Under the pieces are notes generated by a model. It was not told where the DNA came from. It ran no database searches and saw nothing but the letters and a program-made list of their open reading frames with translations. DNA of 64,000 bases, from assembly GCA_003133225.1 (NCBI GenBank), contig PKWL01000069.1, positions 46,557 to 110,556 on the forward strand. The letters run 5' to 3'. The stretch is from Janthinobacterium sp. Lineage in GTDB: Bacteria > Pseudomonadota > Gammaproteobacteria > Burkholderiales > Burkholderiaceae_D. Shown here piece after piece: positions 18,652 through 28,371 of this stretch (its first letter is position 1; every line of letters starts with the position of its first letter). The position numbers and the translations under genes were made by a program.

Positions 18652-19836
18652 TAAGCGACCTTTTTAGATATCGCGGACGGAGGACGGGCTTTCACCTTCG
18701 AGCACCACCGTCCGTCTTGCCCCCCGGTGGTCCCCAAGTTCCGACGCGAATCAAGGCAGTGAACGCTTGCACTAGCCCCGATCCACCCGCAACGCCTTGC
18801 ATCCCTGCTGCTGCACACCCTTGCTGCATCTCGACCAGGCGCAGCCGTCCTTGAGCGGTTAGGCACCTTTGGCCGCTTTGCCCGCAGGCGCAATACCGGG
18901 CATAGCGATGACCCTGGCACGTACCCGCACTGAAGGCGCAGACGCTTACGACCTTGGTGGACATCGTAGCGTATTAGTGGAATATAAGATATGAAATAAA
19001 CATTGACGACCAAAGCGTCAACGACGACCGGGACCAAGCCAAGCCAAGCCAAGCCAAGCCAAGCCAGCAAGCTGATAGCGCGTGGCAACGGTGTGGCCTG
19101 GCTTAAGTGGTCATTGGCGAGAACGCCAGCTTGGCCGACCACGTGCACCAAGTTGCACCGCATTGGGGAAAGCACACGCCACTCAGGGCCACGCGTGCCT
19201 GAGCATTGATGACCTTACTCGCCTAGCCAACGCATGGTTTTACGCCAACGGCGGGGAACGCAACATGATCCAGAGAGCGCGATGCTCACCTGCTGGGCCG
19301 GCGAGTGGATTCGTCCATGCATGAGCGGATCTACATTGAAACACCCTTGGGCACCCTTCTCGCCGGCTTTGCCTGCATGAGACATGATGGTCTGTTTGAG
19401 CGCTGCGCGGATTAGCGCCTCCAGACACTGGCCATGGGATCGGGGCCGGTACGCCGCGATTTCGGCAAGAAATACTGGATCGAGGATCAGCTTGGTTACT
19501 TCAGCGGGACCAGCGACAAAGGAAGAAATCCGTAGCCGCACAGCTCGCCCGCCAGCCAGCCACCAAAAGAACACTTCCGCAAGGGCACGAAAATCTTGGA
19601 AATGATTCTGCAGCTAGTGCCAGCTTTCGATCCCTGCGGTCACAGGGTTTTCGCAGAAAAATGTCCGGCGTTCCAGACTAGCGTTCGTACCAATTTACCT
19701 ATATCCGCCTTGGAGGATTATGAGCAAACTAGCACTTTGCGCCTAAGACCGGCCATCTTTTGTGGCTATTCCTTACGAGTAGTGGCACGATGCCTAAACA
19801 AAACAAGTTCTACATGCTCGGAGAAAAAATTGGCTC
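18652..19836. other. Region without convincing genes
   Basis: About 1.2 kb of GC-rich, apparently decayed DNA. A 90-codon Cys-containing frame at 18692-18964 (minus) has no ribosome site. A minus-strand frame at 19215-19574 contains a helical stretch (EVTKLILDPVFLAEIAAY) that may be a gene fragment. The region also holds a CCAAG tandem repeat. The AT-richer last 100 bp probably carry the promoter of the following gene. Confidence 0.4.
19034..19066 (+). repeat. CCAAG pentanucleotide tandem repeat
   Basis: Six complete CCAAG units plus CCA. Perfect short repeats of this kind can change length by slippage, but no reading frame that I trust crosses this one. Confidence 0.85.
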
Positions 19837-22422
19837 ATGTCACGCGAACTTAAAGGTTGGGCTCGGCCACGGCCGTTGAGGGTTGCATTCTTGCTTGAGG
19901 ACGGCAAATATGCGGATATCACTTTGGACGGCGTTTTCGCAGATTGCTATGACCGATGGGGCGGCCGCTTTAGTCTGTTTGTACCCTGTCTCAATGGACG
20001 GATTGCTGACGACTACTGGCCGTGGCTCGAAGCCTATGATCCGGACATCGTCTATTCTTATGTGCCGCTCAGTAAGGCTAACGTTCTAGAAGTGCACGAG
20101 CGACTTTCTCCTTCCCAATATATGTTCCACGAACTGGGCCGCGAGCCGAGGCTGGATGTATTCGGCTTCAAACCGTACTATAAATTTTCGCCACTTTCTT
20201 CATTATCCACGGTCTTTAAGCTGGCTCGTTACAGCCCGAGATCTGGCGAAGGAGCTCCCGTCAGAATTATCGACAGTTGGCATACCGAAAAACCGTCGCG
20301 GTTCCTGACGGATAACCTTGGCACCTACCATCATAGTCGGGGCAGCAGCATCTTTCCGCAGGACGCTGCGGCAGCTGCGTGCTTGCTTACGATTGTTTCG
20401 CCAGACAATCAAGCCGATTGCCAATATGGTATTCCAGGCGATCTAAACACAATCCCGAACGAAATGGCTGCTTTTAAAGAATTCGCGAACAAACGAGCCA
20501 CAAGCCTCTCAATGGCGTCGGCGTTGTTTGCTCCAAAGCTCAACATTCGAAATGGCCGCTGGAGCGAATCGTTCAATCTCGTCGTTGGCGACACCTTTGC
20601 CGATCGCATCCTGTTCTGGAATGCGCGTCTGTTGATCCCCGAGTGGCTCGATACTGACCTTTGTTGCCTGCGCGTCGGATTTGACCATCTCAGGGAACCC
20701 AATTTCTTGGCCGTCCTTGGCGACCTGCTAAAGCACCGCAACCATGTAAATGGTGGCTCTGGCGGCCAGTCGCAGATTACCATTCGATCCACATCGCTTA
20801 GTATGGAGCAACTTGCGGAAGCTCACCAGCTCATATTGTCTACGAGGTCGTGGAGTGCAATCACAACCGAATCGGTTTCCGAAATAAACAGCATCGTTCC
20901 CTCGGTAGAAGCACTTCAAACTGCAAGAGAAGGCAACCGTTTCGGTGGTGGGCTCTTTCCACAGCCAGACTGGGCCAGATTCATGTGGTCACCTCCTGTG
21001 GCCCATCCGCCGGCGACTGTGCCTGATCATTTCTCAGATTCTCCAGTGCGACAGACGTTCACCGCAGGCTATTGGTGTACGGATTTCACCTTTGAGTTTG
21101 ACGGTCCGAGTTCGCGCTTTACGAGCGAAAATCGATGGATGTTACCGCGCCGTTGGCGAATGGCCGGAGCTTTCAAGGCATCATTAGTTGGTGGTCAGCA
21201 ACCCGCCGCCGCACCCTCCACTCGGCGAAGCCGTGGCGGAAACCTGGCAATTTTTGTAAGCGCGGATCATCCGGTCGAAACAATCAAGATTCCGACAGCA
21301 TACGAAGCAATGCAACACGCTCTAACTGCGGACGGAGCGAGGACCGAACCTGACGCCGAACATGGGAGGGTTCATCCCCCAAGCAAAATTGTTTGGACCC
21401 GCCCGTCGAACGAGGCTCGCTATTTGACAGGTGTTCTCGGTATGACCGGAGGACTTCGGCGGGCCAGGCAGTTTCTTCTACACCCATTTCTTCGGCGGAA
21501 CTTTGCCAATCTTGGCGGGACACCAAACCTCCCGACGGAGCAAGTGACGGCCACCGCTAATCGGCTGTTGAAGACATCTAAGCGGCAGCCCGCTTTCGAC
21601 TTGAGAAGTGAAGGTGAAAGAAAAGCGCTTGCGGATCTGATCGTCAAGGCAGCACGAGCGATTAAGAGCCCAATGGAATTTGTGAGCTATGACGATCTGA
21701 AAACGAGCTGGAAAGCCTATCGCACAAAGTATTGGAGCGCGCATCCGCAGCAGGGCGAGCCGGATCTCAGTGTCGATTGGGATCAACATGAGGAGGAGTC
21801 GCTCGATGCTTGCCTCATCGAACTGCGCCATAGGCAATTGATATATCAAGGGCATAGATGGACCTGCCGAAAATGCCATCATAGGAATTGGGTTGATCTT
21901 GGTGCGCTTTCATCTGAGTTTACTTGTGAGGTTTGCAAGCAGCCCGAGCGGGCGCCCGTTAACATCCGCTGGTTGTTTCGCCCGAACGAGTTTCTGATCG
22001 AAAGCTTACGGGACCGTAGCGTTCTCTCACTCGTGTGGGTTCTATCAGCATTGCGTGAGCGGTCTCGACGCTCGTTCATCTTTATTGAGCCAACGTGTTT
22101 CGGTTTTACTCGCGAATCGGAAGCCACAAGCGCGGAGGCTGACCTTCTTGTCCTTTCCGATGGCCGAGCAATTCTTTGTGAGGTCAAGTCATCGTGGCAC
22201 AGTCTTCGGCCCGGCCACATCACAGAGTTCGTGGCTCTTGCCAGTCGACTTCGCCCCGATACTGCACTGCTTGCCGTGATGGAGGCGGGTTCCGGACCGG
22301 CATCCGGTCTAGCGGCCGCACAGAAACAACTAGCCGACGAAGGGATAGAGTTTGAGCTGCTTACGCCGGGCGAGTACGAAGCGGAAGACGATCCATACCT
22401 CCATCTTCATGATGTGGAATGA
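19837..22422 (+). CDS. Large orphan protein with zinc ribbon and PD-(D/E)XK-like C-terminus
   Basis: An 861-aa protein that I do not recognise as a named family. The first ~500 residues are of mixed alpha/beta character without an NTP-binding loop. A zinc ribbon CRKC...CEVC lies at about residues 676-700. Next comes a nuclease-like motif: D769 in AEADLLVLSDG, then ILCEVKSS (E782-x-K784), the D...ExK pattern of the restriction-endonuclease fold. No signal peptide, so cytoplasmic. It stands alone on a mobile region, as many phage-defence genes do. Nuclease activity is inference from the motif; the N-terminal half could be a target-recognition part. The ribosome site is weak. Confidence 0.7.
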   Translation: MSRELKGWARPRPLRVAFLLEDGKYADITLDGVFADCYDRWGGRFSLFVPCLNGRIADDYWPWLEAYDPDIVYSYVPLSKANVLEVHERLSPSQYMFHELGREPRLDVFGFKPYYKFSPLSSLSTVFKLARYSPRSGEGAPVRIIDSWHTEKPSRFLTDNLGTYHHSRGSSIFPQDAAAAACLLTIVSPDNQADCQYGIPGDLNTIPNEMAAFKEFANKRATSLSMASALFAPKLNIRNGRWSESFNLVVGDTFADRILFWNARLLIPEWLDTDLCCLRVGFDHLREPNFLAVLGDLLKHRNHVNGGSGGQSQITIRSTSLSMEQLAEAHQLILSTRSWSAITTESVSEINSIVPSVEALQTAREGNRFGGGLFPQPDWARFMWSPPVAHPPATVPDHFSDSPVRQTFTAGYWCTDFTFEFDGPSSRFTSENRWMLPRRWRMAGAFKASLVGGQQPAAAPSTRRSRGGNLAIFVSADHPVETIKIPTAYEAMQHALTADGARTEPDAEHGRVHPPSKIVWTRPSNEARYLTGVLGMTGGLRRARQFLLHPFLRRNFANLGGTPNLPTEQVTATANRLLKTSKRQPAFDLRSEGERKALADLIVKAARAIKSPMEFVSYDDLKTSWKAYRTKYWSAHPQQGEPDLSVDWDQHEEESLDACLIELRHRQLIYQGHRWTCRKCHHRNWVDLGALSSEFTCEVCKQPERAPVNIRWLFRPNEFLIESLRDRSVLSLVWVLSALRERSRRSFIFIEPTCFGFTRESEATSAEADLLVLSDGRAILCEVKSSWHSLRPGHITEFVALASRLRPDTALLAVMEAGSGPASGLAAAQKQLADEGIEFELLTPGEYEAEDDPYLHLHDVE

Positions 22423-22497
22423 GTAGGCGCCATCATCCGATCATTCTTCGGCAGGGCCGCTTAGTCCGAATGCTGAACGGCCGAACGGCCCGGTACG

Positions 22498-23090
22498 CAG
22501 CGACGTTGATGGTGTCGCCATAATCTTGGCGCCACCGACCGCGACCGCGTCAGAGGGAGTGGTCCAATCAAGGTTTATCCCGATCCGCATTGTGGGCGAT
22601 AGATTGTGTTATGTTTTTCTATTTTGGTCGTGTGAACGTTTCGGTAATCATAAGCATATTACTTGACGAATCTCTTCGACGGACCAGGCGAGGCGCCCGT
22701 TGATGCGGATGGGACGCAGCGGCCCATTTTCAAGGCAAGCCCATTGGTGCAAAGTTTGTGGCTTGCGGCTCATCCAGTGAGCGGCGCAGCAGGTATCGAT
22801 ATGACTGCGTTTTTCCGCGTTGATAGAGAGGAAACGACTTACATTACAACATCGTCGGCGACACTTTGACAGAAGTCGGGCTCGGGCCGCGCCATGCTAG
22901 CGGCCCGCGACATCTCCAATTCGGCGATACGTGCCTCCAACTCTTTGACATTGGCCTCCATAATCGTCGCCCATTTGGTTAAGTTTTCAATATGTCTGCC
23001 ATAGTTTTCATCTCAGGCGCCTTGTGTGTTACGACGGGAAAAAGGTGGCTCTGGACACGCCGAAGAGCCGCGACAAGCTGCGCCGGCAGC
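22498..23090 (+). repeat. Direct repeat, left copy (about 590 bp)
   Basis: Aligns by eye with 30405-30995 in the same orientation over nearly its full length, with scattered substitutions and small indels. It contains the decayed copy of the helix-turn-helix gene that is intact in the right copy. Confidence 0.85.
22648..23011 (-). pseudogene. Frameshifted copy of the small HTH gene
   Basis: Homologous to the intact gene at 30556-30915. The start (MKTMADIL) is preserved, but a one-base deletion just after it brings a TAA after KT, about ten codons in. The downstream part, including the region matching LRQWACLENGPLRP, remains recognisable at the DNA level. Non-functional as read. Confidence 0.75.
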
Positions 23091-23439
23091 GGTGCCACGA
23101 TGCCGCGCTGGTGGGTAATGTCCCGGTGCTCGCGCTCCACCTGCATGACTATGGTGGCCGCACCCCCATGAATAATCTCGCGTTGAGACCGCAGTACCGC
23201 GCGCGTGGGGGTGCGTACTTCGCTGCGTACCAGCTCAGTGCGGCGAACCTTCTCCGCAACCTTCTGACAGGTCACGCAGCCAGTCGGACGCCTTGGCCTT
23301 TTTTCTGATCGCGGTGTCCGTAATCCCGTGCAGCTTGGCTATTTCCCGTATCGACAGCACGCCGGCACGAAACGATTTCTCGATGGGCTCCCGATCCGTC
23401 GGGGGCCTTCTTATCCTTGCCCTGTTCTGTTTTACCCAT
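23088..23439 (-). pseudogene. Phage terminase-small-subunit-like HTH protein, frameshifted
   Basis: Starts at ATG 23439 (MGKTEQGKDKKAP). After a shift of frame it reads a clear HTH block (FRAGVLSIREIAKLHGITD, then TAIRKKAKASDWLRDLSE). A second shift leads to KVAEKVRRTELVRSEVR. This is the usual layout of small phage DNA-packaging or KfrA-like HTH proteins. At least two frameshifts mean it is dead. Confidence 0.65.
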
Positions 23440-24285
23440 GCTCGACTCCCGGCACGCCCGAGGTGTGGATTCTTTCAAAATCTGGCGGTTCAAGTCGGCA
23501 CCGCGAGATTTTATTGCCCTATCGAGTTGGTCAACGCGGAGGGCCCAGCATGACCATGCCGTCTTTTGTCATTGCGACACTGTGGCGCGAATCTCCATTT
23601 TTATGAAATCAGCGGGCTCATAATTGAGCCGTCTAAATTGGGCTGAGTATTTCAGGTTGTCGTATGCCCGCAAGACGTTCTTAGGTGGCTTATTAAATTC
23701 CCTGGCATCGATGCGAGAATCAGTTGTCATGCGGTCGCGCACAACATTGACCACGACGAGCGGTAGCTCTATACGCTCAGTCCACACTCGGCGCGCGCAC
23801 GTGAGGCGGTGCGTACCAGTGTGTACCAACTCAGGCCGAACCAGCAAACAGAGCAGACCCTGCGCCAACATTGGGCATTGGCGTAGGGGACCTGGCGCAC
23901 GCGCGTTGGGGTGCGGACTATCGCCGGCGCAAGGTGTCATGGCCTACGCCAGCCGCTACTTAGCACCAGCGTCGCACATTTCCCATCCTTCCCTCTTTTT
24001 ACCGTGCCACGGGCCTTCTGTACGGCCTGGTGCGCCCCCGTCGCGCCCCGTGGCGTCTGTACGGTCTGGTGCGGGGGCATGGGCGAGCTATCTTGTAACT
24101 GTTTCAAGATACACTCATGGGTTGCCGATGTGTCAGGCCGCTATGTTGTCGCCCCCGCTACAATGCACTGGCCGTGACAGGGTCGGAGCCGTTGACGCTT
24201 TGGGCTGTGGGCGAATGCCGGCTGCCAGCCGGGGCCGTCATGCTCGCCCTATGGATTCAACCTGTCGAACGGCCAGTTCCACTGG
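23440..24285. other. Region without convincing genes
   Basis: About 850 bp. A minus-strand frame at 23569-23940 contains a stretch reading TGTHRLTCARRVW and later RAYDNLKYSAQFRRL. It may be a remnant of a phage or plasmid gene but has no clear start. Long plus-strand frames here are shadows. Confidence 0.35.
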
Positions 24286-24738
24286 TTACTTACGCCTCGC
24301 CGACGAGGCCATCCCAAAGAAACGCATGAACTTCTGCCACGCCTCTTCTAATTCTAAAAACTTTTCGGGATCTAAGGGGTGCCAGTCTGAAGGGTTCGGT
24401 GCTGTGGGCTGCGGTGAGGATGCCGGTGGTGGATGGGGAGTATCAGATTCCTGTCTTGATCGTCCATTGGCGTCAGATAAACCTGAACGTCCTTGCCTTT
24501 GGCGAGAACTGCTTTCCAGCTGCCTAATCCATTCATCATGGGCGCTTCGAGACTGCGCATTGGACAAAACGCGATATGCCTCATTGACAAGGACCATTAC
24601 TCTCGCGGCGGCCGGGTCGCCCGGATTGCGGTCGGGATGATATTTTTGTGCGAGCACTTTATAGGCGGCTCGAATGACCACAAGGGGCGCGTCGCGGGCC
24701 ACCTTAAGGTTGTCATAATGGGTTTGAAAGTGCGACAT
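24286..24738 (-). CDS. J-domain protein (DnaJ-like)
   Basis: A 150-aa protein whose first 70 residues form a J domain: helix II AAYKVLAQKYHPDRNPGDP with an intact HPD, then VNEAYRVLSNAQSRSAHDEW. J domains stimulate the ATPase of DnaK-type Hsp70. A Ser/Pro-rich linker and a short C-terminal helix (ELEEAWQKFMRFFG) follow; there is no zinc-finger or substrate-binding domain. It is an orphan in accessory DNA, so it could direct the host chaperone to a particular client (inference). ATG 24738 starts the J domain correctly. Confidence 0.85.
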   Translation of the reverse strand: MSHFQTHYDNLKVARDAPLVVIRAAYKVLAQKYHPDRNPGDPAAARVMVLVNEAYRVLSNAQSRSAHDEWIRQLESSSRQRQGRSGLSDANGRSRQESDTPHPPPASSPQPTAPNPSDWHPLDPEKFLELEEAWQKFMRFFGMASSARRK

Positions 24739-25301
24739 TGGGGCAATGGGCCTACTATGTTATCGGGAGACAAATTTGCGATCCCGACGCCGGGTTGGTT
24801 GCCGTACGCGCAATGTCGTTGTTACAAAGACGTGGCCGCGGCCAGAGTACACTAATTCACTGTGTAAATACACGAAAATAGTTTTTTCTTGCCGCCGCGT
24901 GCGTGCAGCCGTGCGGAGACGTACGAAAAATCTCGGGGACGTCCAAAAGCATAATTAAAAAAACTCCTTAATCATGCTGCCTGCTTCGGTATGGCAACAC
25001 TAAAATTGGCGGCTATGGACACGTTGTAGGAGCGCGCCATCGCGCTGATGCTATCGACGCGCATATGCCGACATCCCCACGCGCGCCTCCCGGGTTCGCA
25101 CCACAAACAGGTCGCGATGCGTATGCGGCCGCCAGCCCTCTGTTTCCCCGGCGGTGTATAAGCAGGGTGTACCCCCGTCTACGCGCCACCAGGGGGCACG
25201 GCCACGGCCATAATTTGCGTATAAACGGGTTCGATCAATTCGACATTTACACTTTCATGACACGGTCTAGACTCCAGATACACAAATTTGGGGAAGTCGT
25301 C
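24739..25301. other. Region without convincing genes
   Basis: About 560 bp between the J-domain gene and the recombinase pseudogene. It presumably contains both promoters. I see no gene, tRNA or clear repeat. Confidence 0.4.
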
Positions 25302-25862
25302 ATGAAAGGCAAGCAGGTCGGCTACGTCAGGGTATCGAGCGCGGAGCAGAACATGGAGCGCCAGCTCGACGGCATCGCTCTCGACAAGGTATTCGCAGAC
25401 ACCTGTAGCGGAAAGGACGCCCGCCGACCGTAAATGACGCTCATGCTCGACTACCTGCGCGATGGTGACACGCTGGTCGTGCACAGCATGGATCGGCTGG
25501 CGCGCAACATGGACGACTTGCGCCGGATCGTCAAGACGCTCACGGTCCAGGCCATCACCGTGCGCTTCGTGAAAGAGAACCGGACCTTCACGGGCGACGA
25601 CAGCCCGATGAATAACTTGCTGCTCACTTTGCTCGGCGCTGTTGCGGAATTTGAGAGGTCCATGATCTGCGAGCGCCATCGGGAGGGCATCGCCATCGCC
25701 AAGGCCAAAGGCGTATACGGCGGCAGCAAGCCGCGACTGACACCGTTACAAACCACTGCACTGATCGAGCGCGTCCAGATGGGGCCCCCCAAGACGCAGA
25801 TCGCGCGCGACAAGGGCATCAGCCGCAAGAGATTGTACAACTACCTGGACCGCCGGTTATAA
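25302..25862 (+). pseudogene. Serine recombinase (resolvase/invertase) with internal stop
   Basis: Resolvase family: catalytic Ser in GYVRVSSAEQN, then VHSMDRLARNMDDLRRIV, AEFERSMICERHREGIAIAKAKG and a C-terminal HTH (KTQIARDKGISRKRLYNYL). The frame is interrupted by TAA at 25432-25434, directly after GKDARRP. The frame does not shift across it, so a Gln or similar codon has probably mutated to stop. An ATG follows the stop at once, but a product from there would lack the catalytic Ser. Readthrough would be needed for activity. Confidence 0.85.
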
Positions 25863-26571
25863 CAATGTTGGCGACACCTGCATGGCCTTGCCACGGTTCC
25901 CGCGAACGCAATTCAGTATCGTGGCCCCGGCTTGGATTTAATGGAAACGATTGCCAGAGCTCGGTCATGGTTGCGCTTGTGCCATCCCTGGCGTGCTCTT
26001 CTTGTCGGTCAGCAGAGGTTGTACGCTCGCTGGACAACGGGCCTAGACGCGGCCTGAGGCGTCGATCCACCTGCTTGCTCATGGTCCACTTTTTGCGCCT
26101 GTCTTACGTTCAATCACAGTGGCGATCGCCTAGGCGCGCTTGGTCGGGGCTGACCAGTCGGCAGTTAGTACCAACGACCAGGGCGGCGCTTTCGATGTGA
26201 CGCCGCGCGGTGCTGCAGCTTGGCCATGGCCTTGATCCGCTCAATTGCCGCCCACTCAATCCAACGGTAGCGAGTTTCAGCCTCTCGAGTCGAACCGTGG
26301 TGGCAATACGCGCCATGGCGGCTTTGCAACGAAGCGGCCCTTCGCAATTCTCATCGGGCGAAGCTGCAATCGGCCAGAGGTGCACATTCAGATCTGCTTT
26401 TGGATGGGCCGCGGAAGCTGGTAGCACCTAACCGCAGGCGACGTCTGCTTGACAAGGCGGGTCGTGTACCAAGCACCCCGCATGCAAGCAAAGAAATATT
26501 TGCAGACATCCAAGCAATATTAGCAAGATTTCCTGCTATTGTTTGCTATCCAAATGTTCGAGCCGACAATC
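25863..26571. other. Region without convincing genes
   Basis: About 700 bp. No protein-like reading frame. The last 80 bp are AT-rich and likely carry the promoter of the NTase gene. Confidence 0.4.
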
Positions 26572-28089
26572 ATGACCGAGTGGACCATAGAAGCAGAAGT
26601 CGCGATTCGCCTGTGCGAGTCATGGGCAGCCAGCGTTAGAGCTAAGACGAATTGTCAACTGTTTTTGTTTGGGAGCGCGATTTATAAGGGTGGCGAGCAG
26701 TTTGACAGCGAGCACAGTGACCTTGACATTGTATGTGTGCTCCCCGAGCCAAACGACGCGTTCGAGCGACTGGAAGCACTTAAAATTCTGCATAAGCACA
26801 AAGCGGCATTGGAACTGCAAATGATTCTTGAGCTTAAGCGACAAACCTGTGTTGAACCAGGTGTAAGCGTCGTGCCGATCACATCACTTGAACTACAAGC
26901 AAACATCCATAAAAGTGGTGCTAGGAGTTTTTTTAACAAGAACTTCTATTATGATCTTATAGCAAAGGACCAGACGCTCGGGCTTCCGTCGGCAGGTACC
27001 CGAGCACTGAAGGACGAGCATAGGCAGGCGATCGAGTACGTCCAGAAAATACGCAACGAATATCTTTCCGTCTGCGCAAATGGAACTGGTGGCCTTAAAG
27101 CGTTTGTAGGCACGGATCCAATGCCCAAGACGCTCCTGCGAGTGGCGGCGCAATTGGCCCCGGATGCCATGGAAGGCGAGTGGTACGATACCAGACTCGG
27201 TCTAGAATTAATGTTTTCAATACTGCGTGATCGCCGTACTGAAAATTTGGTGTCCAAAACTCTTTTCGATCGAGTCTCTATAAGACGAGGCGGGCGTGGA
27301 CAAGAGAATGGACTTTCGCCGGAAGACCAAGTGCTTTTGGCCGAAATGCTGTTTGACGCCCATGCACATACAACAATGGAAAAAGTCGTTACTTGGGAAA
27401 TCCGGATTAGCGAACCAACTTTCACCATAGCCGACGCGGAAGCATTGTTTGCTAGAGTTGTTCGACTGGTTCCTGATGCGAAACTAATCGGCGTTCGAAG
27501 CGGTAGTGTTATATTGCGCGTGAGGAGTTCCCTCGGAGGATATCAAGTCCTCCAGGATCTTCAACGATACGAAGTGCTTGCCAAGATTCTCATGGTAAAA
27601 GTCGCTGAGTTAGGCCGCTTCGACGACGAAGCTGCGTCGCAACCTCAGTTCGACGGCACTGAGAGAGAGAAGCGACTTATCGAGCTCGTTTCTGCATGGG
27701 TGCCTCAGAGAGCAACTTCTTGGCATGAAGAGGAAAACAACTTCGCGGAGTACCTCCGTGCAGCGATAGAGTCGGATCAATTGCTCCAGGGCTTGCTGAT
27801 GTTACGAAACGCTCCAGTTGATGGAATCGAAGTACCATTCGATATGGATTTTCTCCTATCTTGGCCGAATCCAGATGGAGAGCGTGAACGGATCGGTGTC
27901 GAAGTCATGCGCCTACGTTCATCGTCAACTTTCTTTCAAAAGATCTCCCAACTGTTAACTCTTGGCCGGCCCCTCATCCTCGTCGCGATTGGAGATATAA
28001 GACTGTTGAATAAACTTAGCGCCGACATTTCACGACTCGCGCTCATGAATGCCAATGTTAGAGTTGTGACCGTTGCGCTGCCGGAATAA
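26572..28089 (+). CDS. Pol-beta-type nucleotidyltransferase, possible defence protein
   Basis: About 505 aa. The N-terminus has an NTase signature: FLFGSAIYKGG (G34-S35), then SDLDIV (D50, D52), the hG[GS]...DhD pattern of polymerase-beta-like transferases. A central segment (residues about 290-330, with IGVRSGSVILRV) separates it from a C-terminal domain with FDMDFLLSW...IGVEVMRLR. That order resembles a restriction-like fold with Met in place of the usual Lys of ExK. I do not recognise the full architecture; it is not a standard CD-NTase, MNT antitoxin or AbiEii by eye. ATG 26572 is preferred; an ATG at 26554 and a TTG at 26539 are in frame. No ribosome site is clear. Confidence 0.65.
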   Translation: MTEWTIEAEVAIRLCESWAASVRAKTNCQLFLFGSAIYKGGEQFDSEHSDLDIVCVLPEPNDAFERLEALKILHKHKAALELQMILELKRQTCVEPGVSVVPITSLELQANIHKSGARSFFNKNFYYDLIAKDQTLGLPSAGTRALKDEHRQAIEYVQKIRNEYLSVCANGTGGLKAFVGTDPMPKTLLRVAAQLAPDAMEGEWYDTRLGLELMFSILRDRRTENLVSKTLFDRVSIRRGGRGQENGLSPEDQVLLAEMLFDAHAHTTMEKVVTWEIRISEPTFTIADAEALFARVVRLVPDAKLIGVRSGSVILRVRSSLGGYQVLQDLQRYEVLAKILMVKVAELGRFDDEAASQPQFDGTEREKRLIELVSAWVPQRATSWHEEENNFAEYLRAAIESDQLLQGLLMLRNAPVDGIEVPFDMDFLLSWPNPDGERERIGVEVMRLRSSSTFFQKISQLLTLGRPLILVAIGDIRLLNKLSADISRLALMNANVRVVTVALPE

Positions 28090-28371
28090 GGACCATTTCC
28101 TCGCGTCGGATCTTGGCCGACCCAAGGTGAATTGGCGGTCGCACCTGTATTTCCGCCATTAATTTGAAACAACCTAGCCACTTTTGTAGCCACTTGCGGC
28201 AGCAGTTTGGGCGGCCGCTTTGCAATGTTAGCGGTCCGTTCAAGGAGTTTGAACCATATGAAAACAAACATTATATAAGTTTAAATAAATTTCAGCTTGT
28301 AAGAATGCATAATAAAAATTTCCCAATTTTTATTTTATTCAACATTTCATCTATCTTAAATGGAATAATAA

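Noticed and set aside
19034..19066. Considered as a CRISPR-like array
   Set aside because: It is a 5-bp tandem repeat without spacers; no CRISPR array or cas gene was seen anywhere in the window.
18651..19175. 174-codon minus-strand frame containing LAWLGLAWLGL
   Set aside because: The hydrophobic stretch is just the CCAAG repeat read in this frame; no family and no ribosome site.
23480..23510. GGTTCAAGTC resembling a tRNA T-arm
   Set aside because: No stem closes around it and no cloverleaf can be built.
23624..24640. 338-codon plus-strand frame
   Set aside because: Crosses antisense to the J-domain gene; low-complexity Ser/Arg/Pro content and no start signal.
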